NCBI RefSeq assembly: GCF_009884975.1
Contig: NZ_CP041970.1
Coordinates: 3,782,001-3,846,000, forward strand
DNA length: 64,000 nt
DNA from: Acinetobacter dispersus
GTDB taxonomy: Bacteria > Pseudomonadota > Gammaproteobacteria > Pseudomonadales > Moraxellaceae
Direction of reading: 5' to 3'
Every line of letters begins with the position of its first letter. Position 1 is the stretch's first letter. A program made the translations under genes and the position numbers. Of the stretch, positions 27,102-35,952 are shown piece by piece. Below the pieces are notes generated by a model that saw only the letters and a program-made list of their open reading frames with translations, did no database searches and was not told the origin of the DNA.

Positions 27102-27956
27102 TTAAAGCTTGTTCCAGTCTTCGATTGCCTTTAAACCTATTTCTATCCCAACATCATAGCTATAACGGATCTTGGCTTTATTCTTTGAAAGTCGACCTGC
27201 CATATTTTTAAAATCAGGTGGGCAAACTTCCAAGATTTTCTGTTCAGAGGGTGTGCGAGTAAATTCGACGGCATCGTTATAACGTTGAGTCCTCGTTAAT
27301 AAACTTTGTGCAAAACCACGCTGCTGTTTAAACAGGTATTTCGCAAGGAACTGATCACCTTTACTGCTGGCTTTATAATAATTTTGAGGACGTGTTCTGA
27401 GCACCATTAATTTAGATACATCATGCTGTTGCGCTGCCCAATGGATGGGAAGGGCATCTGCAACACCACCGTCAAAATAAGGTTCACCAAAGACTTCAAC
27501 CGCTTGACGAGTTAAGACAGGAATTGAACTGGATGCTCTTAAACCTTCTAAGATATTGTCTTTGGACGCTTTGATATAAGTGGCTTCACCTGAAATGGCA
27601 TGGGTCAATACCATATAAAATTCAGGATGATTGGCAAATAGATGAGCTTGATTGAGCGGATGCTCTTTTTCTACCACATCCCACATCCATTTTAAGTCCA
27701 GTAAGTCACCACCCTTGAAAAAGCGACGATATTGGATAAATTCGGTACGAAGAGAGTGATCTAAATAGATTTGTAAGGTGCGACCTTGCTGAGCAGCGAG
27801 GTAGTTGGCGACATTGGTTGAACCAGAAGAAACACCGACACAAAGATCAAAGGGATTAAATTGTTGCTGTAAAAATGCATCTAAGACACCGCTGGTGAAT
27901 GCACCGCGCATTCCACCGCCTTCAACGACCAGTGCCTGACGATTTTGTTGAAGCAT
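27102..27956 (-). CDS. Patatin-like phospholipase
   Basis: A 284-residue serine hydrolase. The oxyanion-hole motif is EGGGMRGAFTSG (about 12-23), the nucleophile elbow is GVSSGS (Ser about 45), and the catalytic Asp lies in FDGGVADALP (about 160). These form the Ser-Asp dyad of patatins. No signal peptide is present, so it acts in the cytoplasm or at the inner membrane face. The layout (YlbK/YjjU-like, about 280 residues) suggests a lysophospholipase or acyl-ester hydrolase. It is flanked on the same strand by two paralogous single-TM proteins, perhaps membrane partners. Confidence 0.88.
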   Translation of the reverse strand: MLQQNRQALVVEGGGMRGAFTSGVLDAFLQQQFNPFDLCVGVSSGSTNVANYLAAQQGRTLQIYLDHSLRTEFIQYRRFFKGGDLLDLKWMWDVVEKEHPLNQAHLFANHPEFYMVLTHAISGEATYIKASKDNILEGLRASSSIPVLTRQAVEVFGEPYFDGGVADALPIHWAAQQHDVSKLMVLRTRPQNYYKASSKGDQFLAKYLFKQQRGFAQSLLTRTQRYNDAVEFTRTPSEQKILEVCPPDFKNMAGRLSKNKAKIRYSYDVGIEIGLKAIEDWNKL

Positions 27957-28022
27957 TGAAAATCTCGAATATCATGATAAACCCATGTTTTACACGGATT
28001 TATCATATTCGACAATAACACT

Positions 28023-28247
28023 TTAGTGATTGTGTTGATGTGCTTCCGTTGCCCCTGTTTCTGTTGTCACTGATGATTGTGACATTTCAGCTGGGGTAGC
28101 CGCTTTCTTTTGATTCATTGGCATATAATCTGGCTCATTATTAATAGCCAAGTAGAAAATCACCATAAACAGTACGCTGAGAATTGTGGTGATAATTAAT
28201 GCTTTCCAGCCCCAAGGCGAAGTTTCTGGGCAGAGTTTTTCAGACAT
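28023..28247 (-). CDS. Small single-TM protein (paralogue of the one at 26672-26908)
   Basis: A 74-residue protein with one TM helix (about 16-36) followed by AINNEPDYMPMNQKKAA and a His-containing tail (EAHQHNH). The TM region and the NEPDYMP motif are shared with the small protein downstream of the patatin gene. The start at 28247 (MSEKLCPETSPWGWK) is taken because the 23 upstream codons look non-coding and lack a Shine-Dalgarno. It lies 66 bp upstream of the patatin gene on the same strand. Function unknown. Confidence 0.7.
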   Translation of the reverse strand: MSEKLCPETSPWGWKALIITTILSVLFMVIFYLAINNEPDYMPMNQKKAATPAEMSQSSVTTETGATEAHQHNH

Positions 28248-28352
28248 AAGAAATTTCCAAATGATGCAAAAAAATAAAGCAGAATTGCTAAAGTTATAGC
28301 ATAAATTGTGATGCATTACTCAGATGTTTTGCTGTGATTTTGTCGAGCGCAT

Positions 28353-28388
28353 AAAAAAGCCCGTACAGACAAGGAGTTCCATACGGAC
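28353..28388 (-). terminator. Intrinsic terminator of the fadB-like/thiolase operon
   Basis: On the minus strand GTCCGTA and TACGGGC pair around a loop of about 16 nt, followed by TTTTTT. It lies shortly after the fadB-like stop. Confidence 0.75.
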
Positions 28389-28413
28389 CTTAATTGGCTT
28401 GGCTAAATCGAGA

Positions 28414-30548
28414 TTATTGAATCACAGTATTTTGCTGTGCTTTTTCTTTCAATAACTTTGGTGGCGTGAAACGGTCACCATATTGAGCCGCCAGTTGCTC
28501 GGCACGTTGCAATGATTTTTGAATGCCATTTTGATTCAGGAATTGAATGGCACCACCTGTCCATGGGGCAAAGCCAATTCCAAAAATCGAGCCAACATTG
28601 GCATCAATCACAGATTCTAAAACGCCTTCTTCATAGCAGCGTAAAGTATCCAGTGCTTGTACAAATAGCAAACGATCAATCATATCTTGTTCAGAAATAG
28701 TATTGTCTTTCTGCCAGCGGTTGAGCCCATCCCATAAATGCTTTTTGCCATTTTCAGGGTAGTCATAGAAACCTGCACCTGCAGCCTTACCTTTACGATT
28801 CAGCTCATGAATCATGGTGTGCACCACCTCATCCACTGGGGTTTTCGGTAAATCTTTACCTTCTGCTTGCAGGGCTTTACGGGTTTCTGCTGCGACATGT
28901 TCAGTCAAGGTCAGAGATACTTCATCCTGAATGGCAAGTGGGCCAACAGGCATACCTGCTTTCAGTGCTGCCATTTCAATTCTGGCTGGATGCACACCTT
29001 CTGCAAGTAGACGCATCCCTTCTTGAATGAAAGTACCAAATACGCGGCTGGTGAAGAAGCCACGGCTGTCATTCACGACAATTGGGGTTTTGGCAATTTG
29101 CTGAACAAAGTCGTAAGCCTTCGCCAATGTATCAGCAGAGGTCTGTTTACCTTTGATAATTTCAACCAATTGCATTTTATCGACTGGACTAAAGAAATGT
29201 AGTCCAATGAACTTTTGAGCATCTTTACTCGCCGTCGCCAAACCAGTGATAGGTAGGGTAGAGGTGTTCGATGCAAAGATTCCACCTTCAGCCAAATATT
29301 GTTCAGCTTCTTGAGTCACTTTGGCTTTCAGTTCTTGGTTCTCAAATACTGCTTCGATGATCAGGTCACAGCCTTGCAAGTCCGCCGCATTTGCCGTTGC
29401 AGTAATCAGTGCTAAAACTTGGTCACGCTTTTCTGCGGTCATACGACCTTGTGAAACACGTTTATCCAAAAGTTTCTGTGAATAAGCTTTGCCTTTATCT
29501 GCGTTTTCAACAGAGACATCTTTTAGGATCACAGGGATACCTTTGATTGCAGTTGAATAGGCAATGCCTGCACCCATCATCCCCGCACCTAATACACCGA
29601 CTTTAGTGGCTTGCCATTTTGCAACTTCAGCAGGGCGGCTTGCGCCAGACTTGATTGCATTGAGACCATGCCAGAAGGTACCGATCATATTTTTAGAAAT
29701 CTGACCAACTGTGAGTTGCGTAAAGTAACGCGATTCGATACGCAAAGCGGTATCTACATCAACCTGTGCACCTTCTACCGCAGCCGCCATGATTGCTTCA
29801 GGCGCAGGATAACAGCCTTTGGTTTTATCACGTAGCATCGCAGGGGCAATCGCAAGTACTTGTGCCACCGCAGGCGTTTTCGGATCGCCACCTGGAATCT
29901 TGTAGCCTTTAACATCGAATGGCTGTTGTGACTTTGGATTGGCTTTGACCCAAGCAATGGCTTTGTCTAATAGTTCTTGTTCGTTCTCAGCAGTGTCATG
30001 TACCAAACCGAGCGATTTTGCTTTATCTACCCCAAATTGCTTACCTTCCATCAGGAATGGAAATGCATTTTGTAAGCCAAGTAAACGTACCATCCGCACG
30101 ATACCACCACCGCCTGGCAGCAAGCCTAAGGTCACTTCAGGCAAACCAAATTTGGTTTTTGGATCATTGATGGCAATACGGTAATGACAGCCTAAAGCAA
30201 TTTCCCAACCGCCACCAAGCGCCGTACCATTAAGGCAGCAACAACGGGTACACCTAAAGTTTCAATCGCACGTAAGTCACCCTTGAGCTCTTCAATCATT
30301 TTGAAGAACTCAGTGGCATGTTCAGGTTGAACCTGAATTAACTCATCCAAGTCACCGCCTGCAAAGAAAGTTTTCTTGGCAGAACGGAAAATAATGCCTT
30401 TCAGATCAGTTTCTGTTTTGAGTTTTTGGCTAACTTCTTGGAGTGATTCACGGAATTCTGCATTCATGGTATTGGCAGACTGACCAGATGAATCAAGGGT
30501 AAGAATTACAATATTGTCAGCGTTTTTTTCGTATTTAATAGCGCTCAT
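28414..30548 (-). pseudogene. Multifunctional fatty-acid oxidation protein (FadB/FadJ-like), frameshifted
   Basis: Encodes an enoyl-CoA hydratase/3-hydroxyacyl-CoA dehydrogenase of about 711 residues, but the reading frame is broken. The hydratase N-terminus begins at 30548 (MSAIKYEKNADN, with AAGGAG upstream) and reads to GVPVVAAL near 30232. It then shifts, and the remaining part resumes as GTALGGGWEIALG and FGLPEVTLGLLPGGGG in another frame to 28414. Restoring one A in the AA run at about 30229-30233 (TTAATGG to TTAAATGG) gives the expected AALNGTALGGG. The dehydrogenase part has an intact VGVLGAGMMGAGIA dinucleotide site and HFFSPVDKM. It forms an operon with the thiolase upstream. It may be a true pseudogene or a sequencing error. 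Confidence 0.85.
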
Positions 30549-30558
30549 GTTGTGCTCC

Positions 30559-31764
30559 TTACACCAACTCAATAATGGTGGCGATCCCCATTCCACCACC
30601 GACACATAATGTGGCTAGGCCACGTTTTTTACCTTGACGCTCTAATTCATCCAGCAAAGTACCCAAAATCATGGCACCCGTTGCACCGAGTGGATGGCCC
30701 ATCGCAATTGCACCGCCATTCACATTGACTTTCTCAGCTGGAACGTTCAGTTCATTGATAAAACGCATCACCACGGCCGCAAAGGCTTCATTGACTTCAA
30801 ATAGGTCAATATCATCAATCGTTAGGCCAGCTTTGGCTAAGGCTTTACGTGCAGCAGGCGCAGGACCCGTGAGCATGATGGTCGGGTCTGTGCCCACCAA
30901 TGCCGTTGCAAGTACTTTGGCACGTGGTTTTAAGCCTTGTTCTTTGACGGCTTTTTCAGAAGCCAATAACACCACTGCAGCACCATCAACGATGCCTGAT
31001 GAGTTGCCCGCATGATGCACATGGTTAATTTTTTGTGCTTCTGGATATTTCTGTAGCGCAACTGCATCGAAGCCCATTTGTCCCATCATTTCAAAGCTGG
31101 CATTCAGTTTTGCCAAGCCTTCAACGGTGGTAGCACCTCGAATAAATTCATCTTTTTCTAAGATCAGTACACCCGAATGATCTTTAACAGGAACGACGGA
31201 TTTATCGAAATAACCTTTGGCCTGTGCTGCCGCTGCTTTTTGTTGTGAGCCGACTGCAAACGTATCGACATCTTCGCGGCTATAGCCGTCTAAAGTGGCA
31301 ATCAAATCTGCACCAACGCCTTGGGGTACAAAAGAAGATTTTAAGTTGGTTTCAGGATCAAGTGCCCAAGGGCCGCCATCAGAGCCCATCGGGATGCGTG
31401 ACATGGACTCCACACCGCCTGCGACAACGATATCTTCCCAACCAGAGCGGACTTTTTGTGCTGCCAAATTGACTGCTTCCAAGCCAGATGCACAGAAACG
31501 GTTGATTTGCACACCAGCAACATCATCATTCCAACCTGCTGCAATGGCAGCAGTTTTAGCAATATCACCACCTTGGTCAGCAATCGGTGTGACACAACCT
31601 AAGACGATGTCATCGACTTTTGACGTATCAAGTTGATGGCGTTGTTGTAATTCATTCAATAATGATGTGAGTAAAGTAATCGGTTTGACTTCATGAAGTG
31701 AGCCGTCTTTTTTCCCTTTTCCGCGTGGTGTGCGAATGGCATCAATAATGTAGGCCTCGCTCAT
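30559..31764 (-). CDS. Acetyl-CoA C-acyltransferase (FadA-like thiolase)
   Basis: Catalyses thiolytic cleavage of 3-ketoacyl-CoA, the last step of beta-oxidation. At 401 residues it is full length. The nucleophilic Cys lies in [12 protein letters not shown] (about 90), followed by [24 protein letters not shown] (catalytic His) and the second Cys in LCVGGGMG. The start at 31764 ([15 protein letters not shown]) follows AAGGAAAACCT; six upstream codons are unlikely to be used. It lies 10 nt before the fadB-like gene, so the two subunits of a trifunctional-type complex are co-expressed. The partner is frameshifted in this sequence. Confidence 0.93.
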   Translation of the reverse strand: MSEAYIIDAIRTPRGKGKKDGSLHEVKPITLLTSLLNELQQRHQLDTSKVDDIVLGCVTPIADQGGDIAKTAAIAAGWNDDVAGVQINRFCASGLEAVNLAAQKVRSGWEDIVVAGGVESMSRIPMGSDGGPWALDPETNLKSSFVPQGVGADLIATLDGYSREDVDTFAVGSQQKAAAAQAKGYFDKSVVPVKDHSGVLILEKDEFIRGATTVEGLAKLNASFEMMGQMGFDAVALQKYPEAQKINHVHHAGNSSGIVDGAAVVLLASEKAVKEQGLKPRAKVLATALVGTDPTIMLTGPAPAARKALAKAGLTIDDIDLFEVNEAFAAVVMRFINELNVPAEKVNVNGGAIAMGHPLGATGAMILGTLLDELERQGKKRGLATLCVGGGMGIATIIELV

Positions 31765-31990
31765 AGGTTTTCCTTGTATCACCTTAAAATTGTTGTTTAT
31801 CGAGTGTACTCAATTTAAGTGTCAGTGCAATGATGATAAACATTGGCAAGTTTGATGCTTTTCGCCAATTTGATAGATTGCATGAGTGATCAAGCCAAGC
31901 GTTAATTTTGGTATTCTTTTACTTGTCTTGTGAGATCTTCGATTAGACTAGCATTTGGAAATGATTGATAGAAAAGATGGGCGAAAGCAC

Positions 31991-33088
31991 ATGATAAAAT
32001 TAAAGCGTCACTATGCTGTTATGGCATTGATCTTGTCACTTTTTGGATGTGATTCATCTGGACGGAATATTGAAAATAACAAAGCAATCGAGGATAAAAA
32101 CAAGGTGAGCCAAACCTATTCAAATCAAGTCGCTGACGACAGAATGTTATTGGTGTTGTCTGCGCCTTCTGTACATGATCCTTATTACAAATCCGCTTTT
32201 CAACGAATTGTAGATTTTCAGATTGATTATGCAAAATCGATTTTGGGCAATGATAATGTCGTGATTTTGGTGGATGAGGATACCAAGCCTTATTTCACGG
32301 GCAAAGTGCCTGAAGATATTTTACTGGTAGATGATGTCCGTGATATCTGGATGCGCGACTTCACCACAGTCAATCCAATGCAACCAGTGCAATTTACTTA
32401 TACTTGGGCCTCGATGACCAAGAAACAAAGTAAAGATGTGCAAAAAAGTTTTAGTCAGTTTGCGGATCGTTATCAAATTCAAAGAGCTAAAACTGATTTG
32501 ATGATTGATGGGGGGAACCTCGTTGATGACTATGCGGGTCGTGTCATTACCACAACACGTTTCATGGAAGATAATGAGCTTAGCTATAACGAGGCCAAAC
32601 AAGAGTTAAAAGCCATGCTGGGTGCAACTGAAGTTGCCATTCTAGAGCCAGATGAAGAAGTACTGGCGCATTCAGATGGTATGGTCAGTTGGGTGGATAA
32701 AAATACATTGCTTGTGAATGACTATTCAAAAACACCATCATTTAGAACAACTGTAATGAAGGAGTTAAAGGCTTCATTTCCAACTGCAAAGATTGTGGAA
32801 GTGCCTGTTGAATATAAGACCAATCCCAAAGGGCAGTGGGAAGGTTTTGAGTCTGCATGTGGTGTGAATTTGAATGCCACGGTCACACAGAACAATATTT
32901 ATGTGCCAACCTTTAATATGCCGCATGACCAAAAAGCATTAACGATCATCAAGCAAAATACTAGCAAGAAAGTCATTCCCGTAAATGCTGAAAGTGTTTG
33001 TCCAATGGGGGGCAGCGTGCGTTGCCTCACTTGGCAGGTGACTGGGGACAATGCTGAGAAACTGATTCAAGCAGCAAGAGATAAGTAA
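31991..33088 (+). CDS. Lipoprotein agmatine/peptidyl-arginine deiminase family protein
   Basis: A 365-residue exported protein. The N-terminus carries a lipoprotein signal (YAVMALILSLFGC, lipidated Cys about 20). The deiminase fold of the PF04371 (Porphyromonas-type PAD/agmatine deiminase) family shows all active-site motifs: DIWMRDF, LMIDGGNLVDD, HSDGMVSW (the catalytic His/Asp pair) and the nucleophilic Cys in GGSVRCLTWQ. Cytoplasmic agmatine deiminases act in polyamine synthesis, but the lipidation signal places this one in the envelope, as with Porphyromonas PAD. The start at 31991 gives the proper signal peptide. It is monocistronic. Confidence 0.82.
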   Translation: MIKLKRHYAVMALILSLFGCDSSGRNIENNKAIEDKNKVSQTYSNQVADDRMLLVLSAPSVHDPYYKSAFQRIVDFQIDYAKSILGNDNVVILVDEDTKPYFTGKVPEDILLVDDVRDIWMRDFTTVNPMQPVQFTYTWASMTKKQSKDVQKSFSQFADRYQIQRAKTDLMIDGGNLVDDYAGRVITTTRFMEDNELSYNEAKQELKAMLGATEVAILEPDEEVLAHSDGMVSWVDKNTLLVNDYSKTPSFRTTVMKELKASFPTAKIVEVPVEYKTNPKGQWEGFESACGVNLNATVTQNNIYVPTFNMPHDQKALTIIKQNTSKKVIPVNAESVCPMGGSVRCLTWQVTGDNAEKLIQAARDK

Positions 33089-33097
33089 TTGGTTTAT

Positions 33098-33133
33098 AAC
33101 TTGCATCGACTGGTTCACAGGCCGATGTAAGTT
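33098..33133 (+). terminator. Stem-loop after the deiminase gene
   Basis: AACTTGCATCG and CGATGTAAGTT form an 11 bp stem with one mismatch (a G-U pair in RNA) and a 14 nt loop. The following sequence, GTTTAAAC, is only weakly U-rich. Confidence 0.5.
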
Positions 33134-33171
33134 GTTTAAACTCACATGCCTTTTTATTGTACTCATAACAA

Positions 33172-33714
33172 ATGAAGTTCATTAATATTATTGGTACGAC
33201 AGGTTCAGGTAAATTGACGTTTGCCCGACATTTGGCGCAAAAACAACAATTAAAATATATCGAACTTGATAATTTACTTTGGCTGGATGATTGGCAAGAA
33301 TCGACAAATGAAGCCTTGTTTTTGAAGCTAAAAAACGCCATGGAAAATGCAGCGACAGGGTGGGTCATTGATGGACTTTATACCCGCACTATTCCAATGA
33401 TGATGGAGAAAGTAGATACCGTCATCTGGTTAGATTATTCCTTTCACATCAATTTATATCGTTTGACCAAGCGTACATTCGGGCGTGTGATCAGTCGGAA
33501 AAAGTTATGGAAAGATTCAAATAATCGGGAAAGTTTAAAATTGATGCTGTCCAAAGAATCTATTTTTATCTGGTTAATTAAATCCTATCCTAAAAATCGT
33601 AATAAATATTTCGATTTGATGCAGAATCCTGACTATCAGCATATTCGGTTTATTCGTCTGACTTCCCCAAAACAAGCAGTAAAATTTTTAGAACAGATTA
33701 AGGCCGTGCAATGA
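33172..33714 (+). CDS. P-loop kinase-like protein (adenylate kinase/FlaR-like)
   Basis: A 180-residue small P-loop NTPase with Walker A GTTGSGKLTFARHLA (about 8-14), ELDNLLWLDDWQ as the nucleoside-kinase-like substrate region and the DTVIWLDY strand corresponding to Walker B. The basic KRTFGRVISRKKLW segment fits the LID of the 'topology modulation'/shikimate-kinase-like group. The lysine is followed by Leu instead of the more usual Ser/Thr, which is unusual for Walker A because the Ser/Thr normally co-ordinates Mg; the next residue is Thr. Its stop overlaps the start of the NUDIX gene (ATGA). The substrate is unknown. Confidence 0.7.
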   Translation: MKFINIIGTTGSGKLTFARHLAQKQQLKYIELDNLLWLDDWQESTNEALFLKLKNAMENAATGWVIDGLYTRTIPMMMEKVDTVIWLDYSFHINLYRLTKRTFGRVISRKKLWKDSNNRESLKLMLSKESIFIWLIKSYPKNRNKYFDLMQNPDYQHIRFIRLTSPKQAVKFLEQIKAVQ

Positions 33715-34142
33715 CGTCTATTCGAGCAAAAGCGTTATGCCTATTTCGTCATAATGAAAAGGTGTTGCTTGCAAAAGCGTATGATCCCAACAAGGATGAA
33801 CATTTTTTCAGACCGATCGGTGGTGGTATCGAGTTTGGGGAAACATCTATTCAGGCAATTGAAAGAGAGGTTTTGGAAGAAGTTTAGCAGCAGCTGACAC
33901 AACCTAAACTTGTCTGCGTCATGGAAAATCTATTTAGCTTTGATGGGCAGCAAGGTCATGAAATTGTGTTTGTATATGATGCTGAATTTGTAGACTCGTA
34001 TATATATCAGCAACATGAGATACAGGGTTGTGAACCCAATGGACATAGCTATATCGCACAGTGGCTGAGTCGAGAACAAATCGCACTCACTCAATATCCT
34101 GTTTATCCAAAAGGCATTGAGCAATGGCTATTCAATGCGTAG
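33711..34142 (+). pseudogene. NUDIX hydrolase interrupted by an in-frame TAG
   Basis: The frame from ATG 33711 encodes MTSIRAKALCLFRHNEKVLL and the NUDIX box G-IEFGE-TSIQAIE-REVLEE, then meets a TAG at 33885-33887. It continues in the same frame with QQLTQPKLVCVMENLFSFDG through to 34142. Together the product would be 143 residues, a typical NUDIX size. The context GTT-TAG-CAG-CAG-CTG suggests a CAG-to-TAG change (Gln to stop) just after the catalytic glutamates. It is translationally coupled to the preceding kinase-like gene (ATGA overlap). It is broken in this sequence, either as a real mutation or a base-call error. Confidence 0.85.
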
Positions 34143-34143
34143 A

Positions 34144-34629
34144 TCATCTCAAGCTTGAGTTTATGGACTCATTCGACAAATCTAAATGAAAGAATTGGTT
34201 ATAGTGTGATTCGGTATATTCTGCGAAAGCTGCACCTTCAACAAAGCCAAACTTCTTATAAAGTTTGATTGCTGCATCAAAGTGACTATCTTTTCCTGTT
34301 TCTAAACTGACTTTTTGATAGTGACGTTGCTGGGCAAGTTCTAGCAAATATTCCAGTAGTTGTGCTGCGACCCCTTGACGTAAATGGGCAGGGTGAGTCC
34401 GCATAGATTTGATTTCTGCGTGGTCGGGTGTCAGTTCTTGGATTGCGCCACAACCCAGTAATTGCTCATCGTTCCATAAGGTATAGACGCTAATTGAATC
34501 TTTTTGCAGACTGCTCAGGTCTAATGAAAAACTATGTTCAAGTGGGGTAGTTTGATGTAGACCATGCAAATGGAGATAAATCAAATTTTGAACTTGTGGA
34601 TGGCAGAAGTCAGCTTTTTTAATGATCAT
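34144..34629 (-). CDS. GNAT-family N-acetyltransferase
   Basis: A 161-residue acetyltransferase with the acetyl-CoA motif A MRTHPAHLRQGVAAQLLEYL (Q-G-V-A at about 84-88), the preceding strand LLGCGAIQEL and the motif B segment IKLYKKFGFVEGAAFAEY. It resembles small-molecule acetyltransferases of the YafP/PhnO-like kind. The substrate is unknown. It is convergent with the broken NUDIX gene, with 1 bp between the stops, and upstream of it on the same strand lies an AraC regulator separated by about 100 bp. Confidence 0.85.
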   Translation of the reverse strand: MIIKKADFCHPQVQNLIYLHLHGLHQTTPLEHSFSLDLSSLQKDSISVYTLWNDEQLLGCGAIQELTPDHAEIKSMRTHPAHLRQGVAAQLLEYLLELAQQRHYQKVSLETGKDSHFDAAIKLYKKFGFVEGAAFAEYTESHYNQFFHLDLSNESINSSLR

Positions 34630-34725
34630 TGTTATTCAAGCAAATTGTAGAGGTCTGCTTGATTATTAGCATATTTAAAAAGTAATGTTCAACTGTATAA
34701 AGTTGAACATTACTTTGTTGTTATA

Positions 34726-35739
34726 TTAGTTGTGATGGCCATGCAACTGACGATATAAACCAGGGGTTACTCCCGTCCATTTCTTAAAAGCACGGTGGAA
34801 GGTACTGGTTTCACTAAAGCCGACTTGCTGTGCTACATCTTCAAGGGTGAGATTTGGGGTCAACAATAAATGAATCGCAGCATCACGACGTAAGGCATCC
34901 TTAACACCTTGATAGCTTTTACCTTCCGCAGCCAAACGACGACGTAAGGTTTGCGGTGATAAATACAACATTGCCGCGACATCATTGAGTGTTGGCATTT
35001 CTTCGCCAATCTGACTCTTTAATACATCACGAATACGTGAAGTCAACGAATTGGTATTTTTGAATTTCACTAACAGTTGGGCAGGTGCTGCTTTCAAGAA
35101 TTCTTCTAAGGTCTTTTCATCTTGACGGATTGGGAGATCCAGATAATCCGCAGCAAAGGTAATCTCTGTGCGTGGCGCATCGAATTGCATCACAGGTGCA
35201 AAGAACAATGCATCGTATTCATCAGCATGATTAGGACGTTCATAACCGAAATGCACACGCTCTAAAGGTAGGCGACGTTCAATTAACCATGATGCTAGAC
35301 CGTGCCAGATCATCAGCATGCTTTCAGTAATGAAATGATCAGGATCTAAAGCTTTAGGAATGTGTGGGACTAAACGTGCTTCATGTTTGTCACGTTCCAA
35401 GCTAACGGACCATTCATCTCCAAACAATTTGTAGAATTGAGAGGAGAGTTCCAGTGCCTGTCCAAGTGTTTTGGAGTGGATGATCAATTGGCACATGATC
35501 GCAAATGTACCCAAGCGACGTGGCTGTACATCGAAACCAACGTGTTCATCTTGGGTAACCATCCATAACATTTTTACAAAACGGGTGTACTGCTCAGGAG
35601 AGATTCGAGCCTTTGGTTGGCGAAGCAGTTCAGCCTCTATGCCGACATGTGAAAGTAACGTTTCAACGTCCATGCCTAGGCGTTTAACACCTGTTAAAGC
35701 CGCATTCACGAAGTGGATGCTGATCGTATCACGGCTCAT
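34726..35739 (-). CDS. AraC-family transcriptional regulator
   Basis: A 337-residue regulator with an arabinose-binding-like N-terminal domain (about 15-205) and a C-terminal AraC helix-turn-helix: LNDVAAMLYLSPQTLRRRLA, then LTLEDVAQQVGFSETSTFHR and AFKKWTGVTPGLYR. The start at 35737-35739 (MSRDTISIHF) follows GAAGGA; ten more codons are open upstream. It is transcribed divergently from the CoA-transferase gene, starting 214 bp away, which is its most likely target. It has the same architecture as the regulator at 7670-8692. Confidence 0.9.
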   Translation of the reverse strand: MSRDTISIHFVNAALTGVKRLGMDVETLLSHVGIEAELLRQPKARISPEQYTRFVKMLWMVTQDEHVGFDVQPRRLGTFAIMCQLIIHSKTLGQALELSSQFYKLFGDEWSVSLERDKHEARLVPHIPKALDPDHFITESMLMIWHGLASWLIERRLPLERVHFGYERPNHADEYDALFFAPVMQFDAPRTEITFAADYLDLPIRQDEKTLEEFLKAAPAQLLVKFKNTNSLTSRIRDVLKSQIGEEMPTLNDVAAMLYLSPQTLRRRLAAEGKSYQGVKDALRRDAAIHLLLTPNLTLEDVAQQVGFSETSTFHRAFKKWTGVTPGLYRQLHGHHN

Positions 35740-35952
35740 ATTGAATCCTTCAGTTTCTTTACTATTCACGATAATTGACCTAAATAACCGTCTAAAATAT
35801 CAAATTGGGCAATTGACAAGAAAAATAATTGCGCCTTGTATACATGTTAAATTGCCGAAACTATCAAGGTAAATGGCTGAACATGACATTGTTTTTGTGT
35901 TTATCCACACCTAGTATAAAAGAAAATTTGAACAAATTGAGTAAAAATTATT

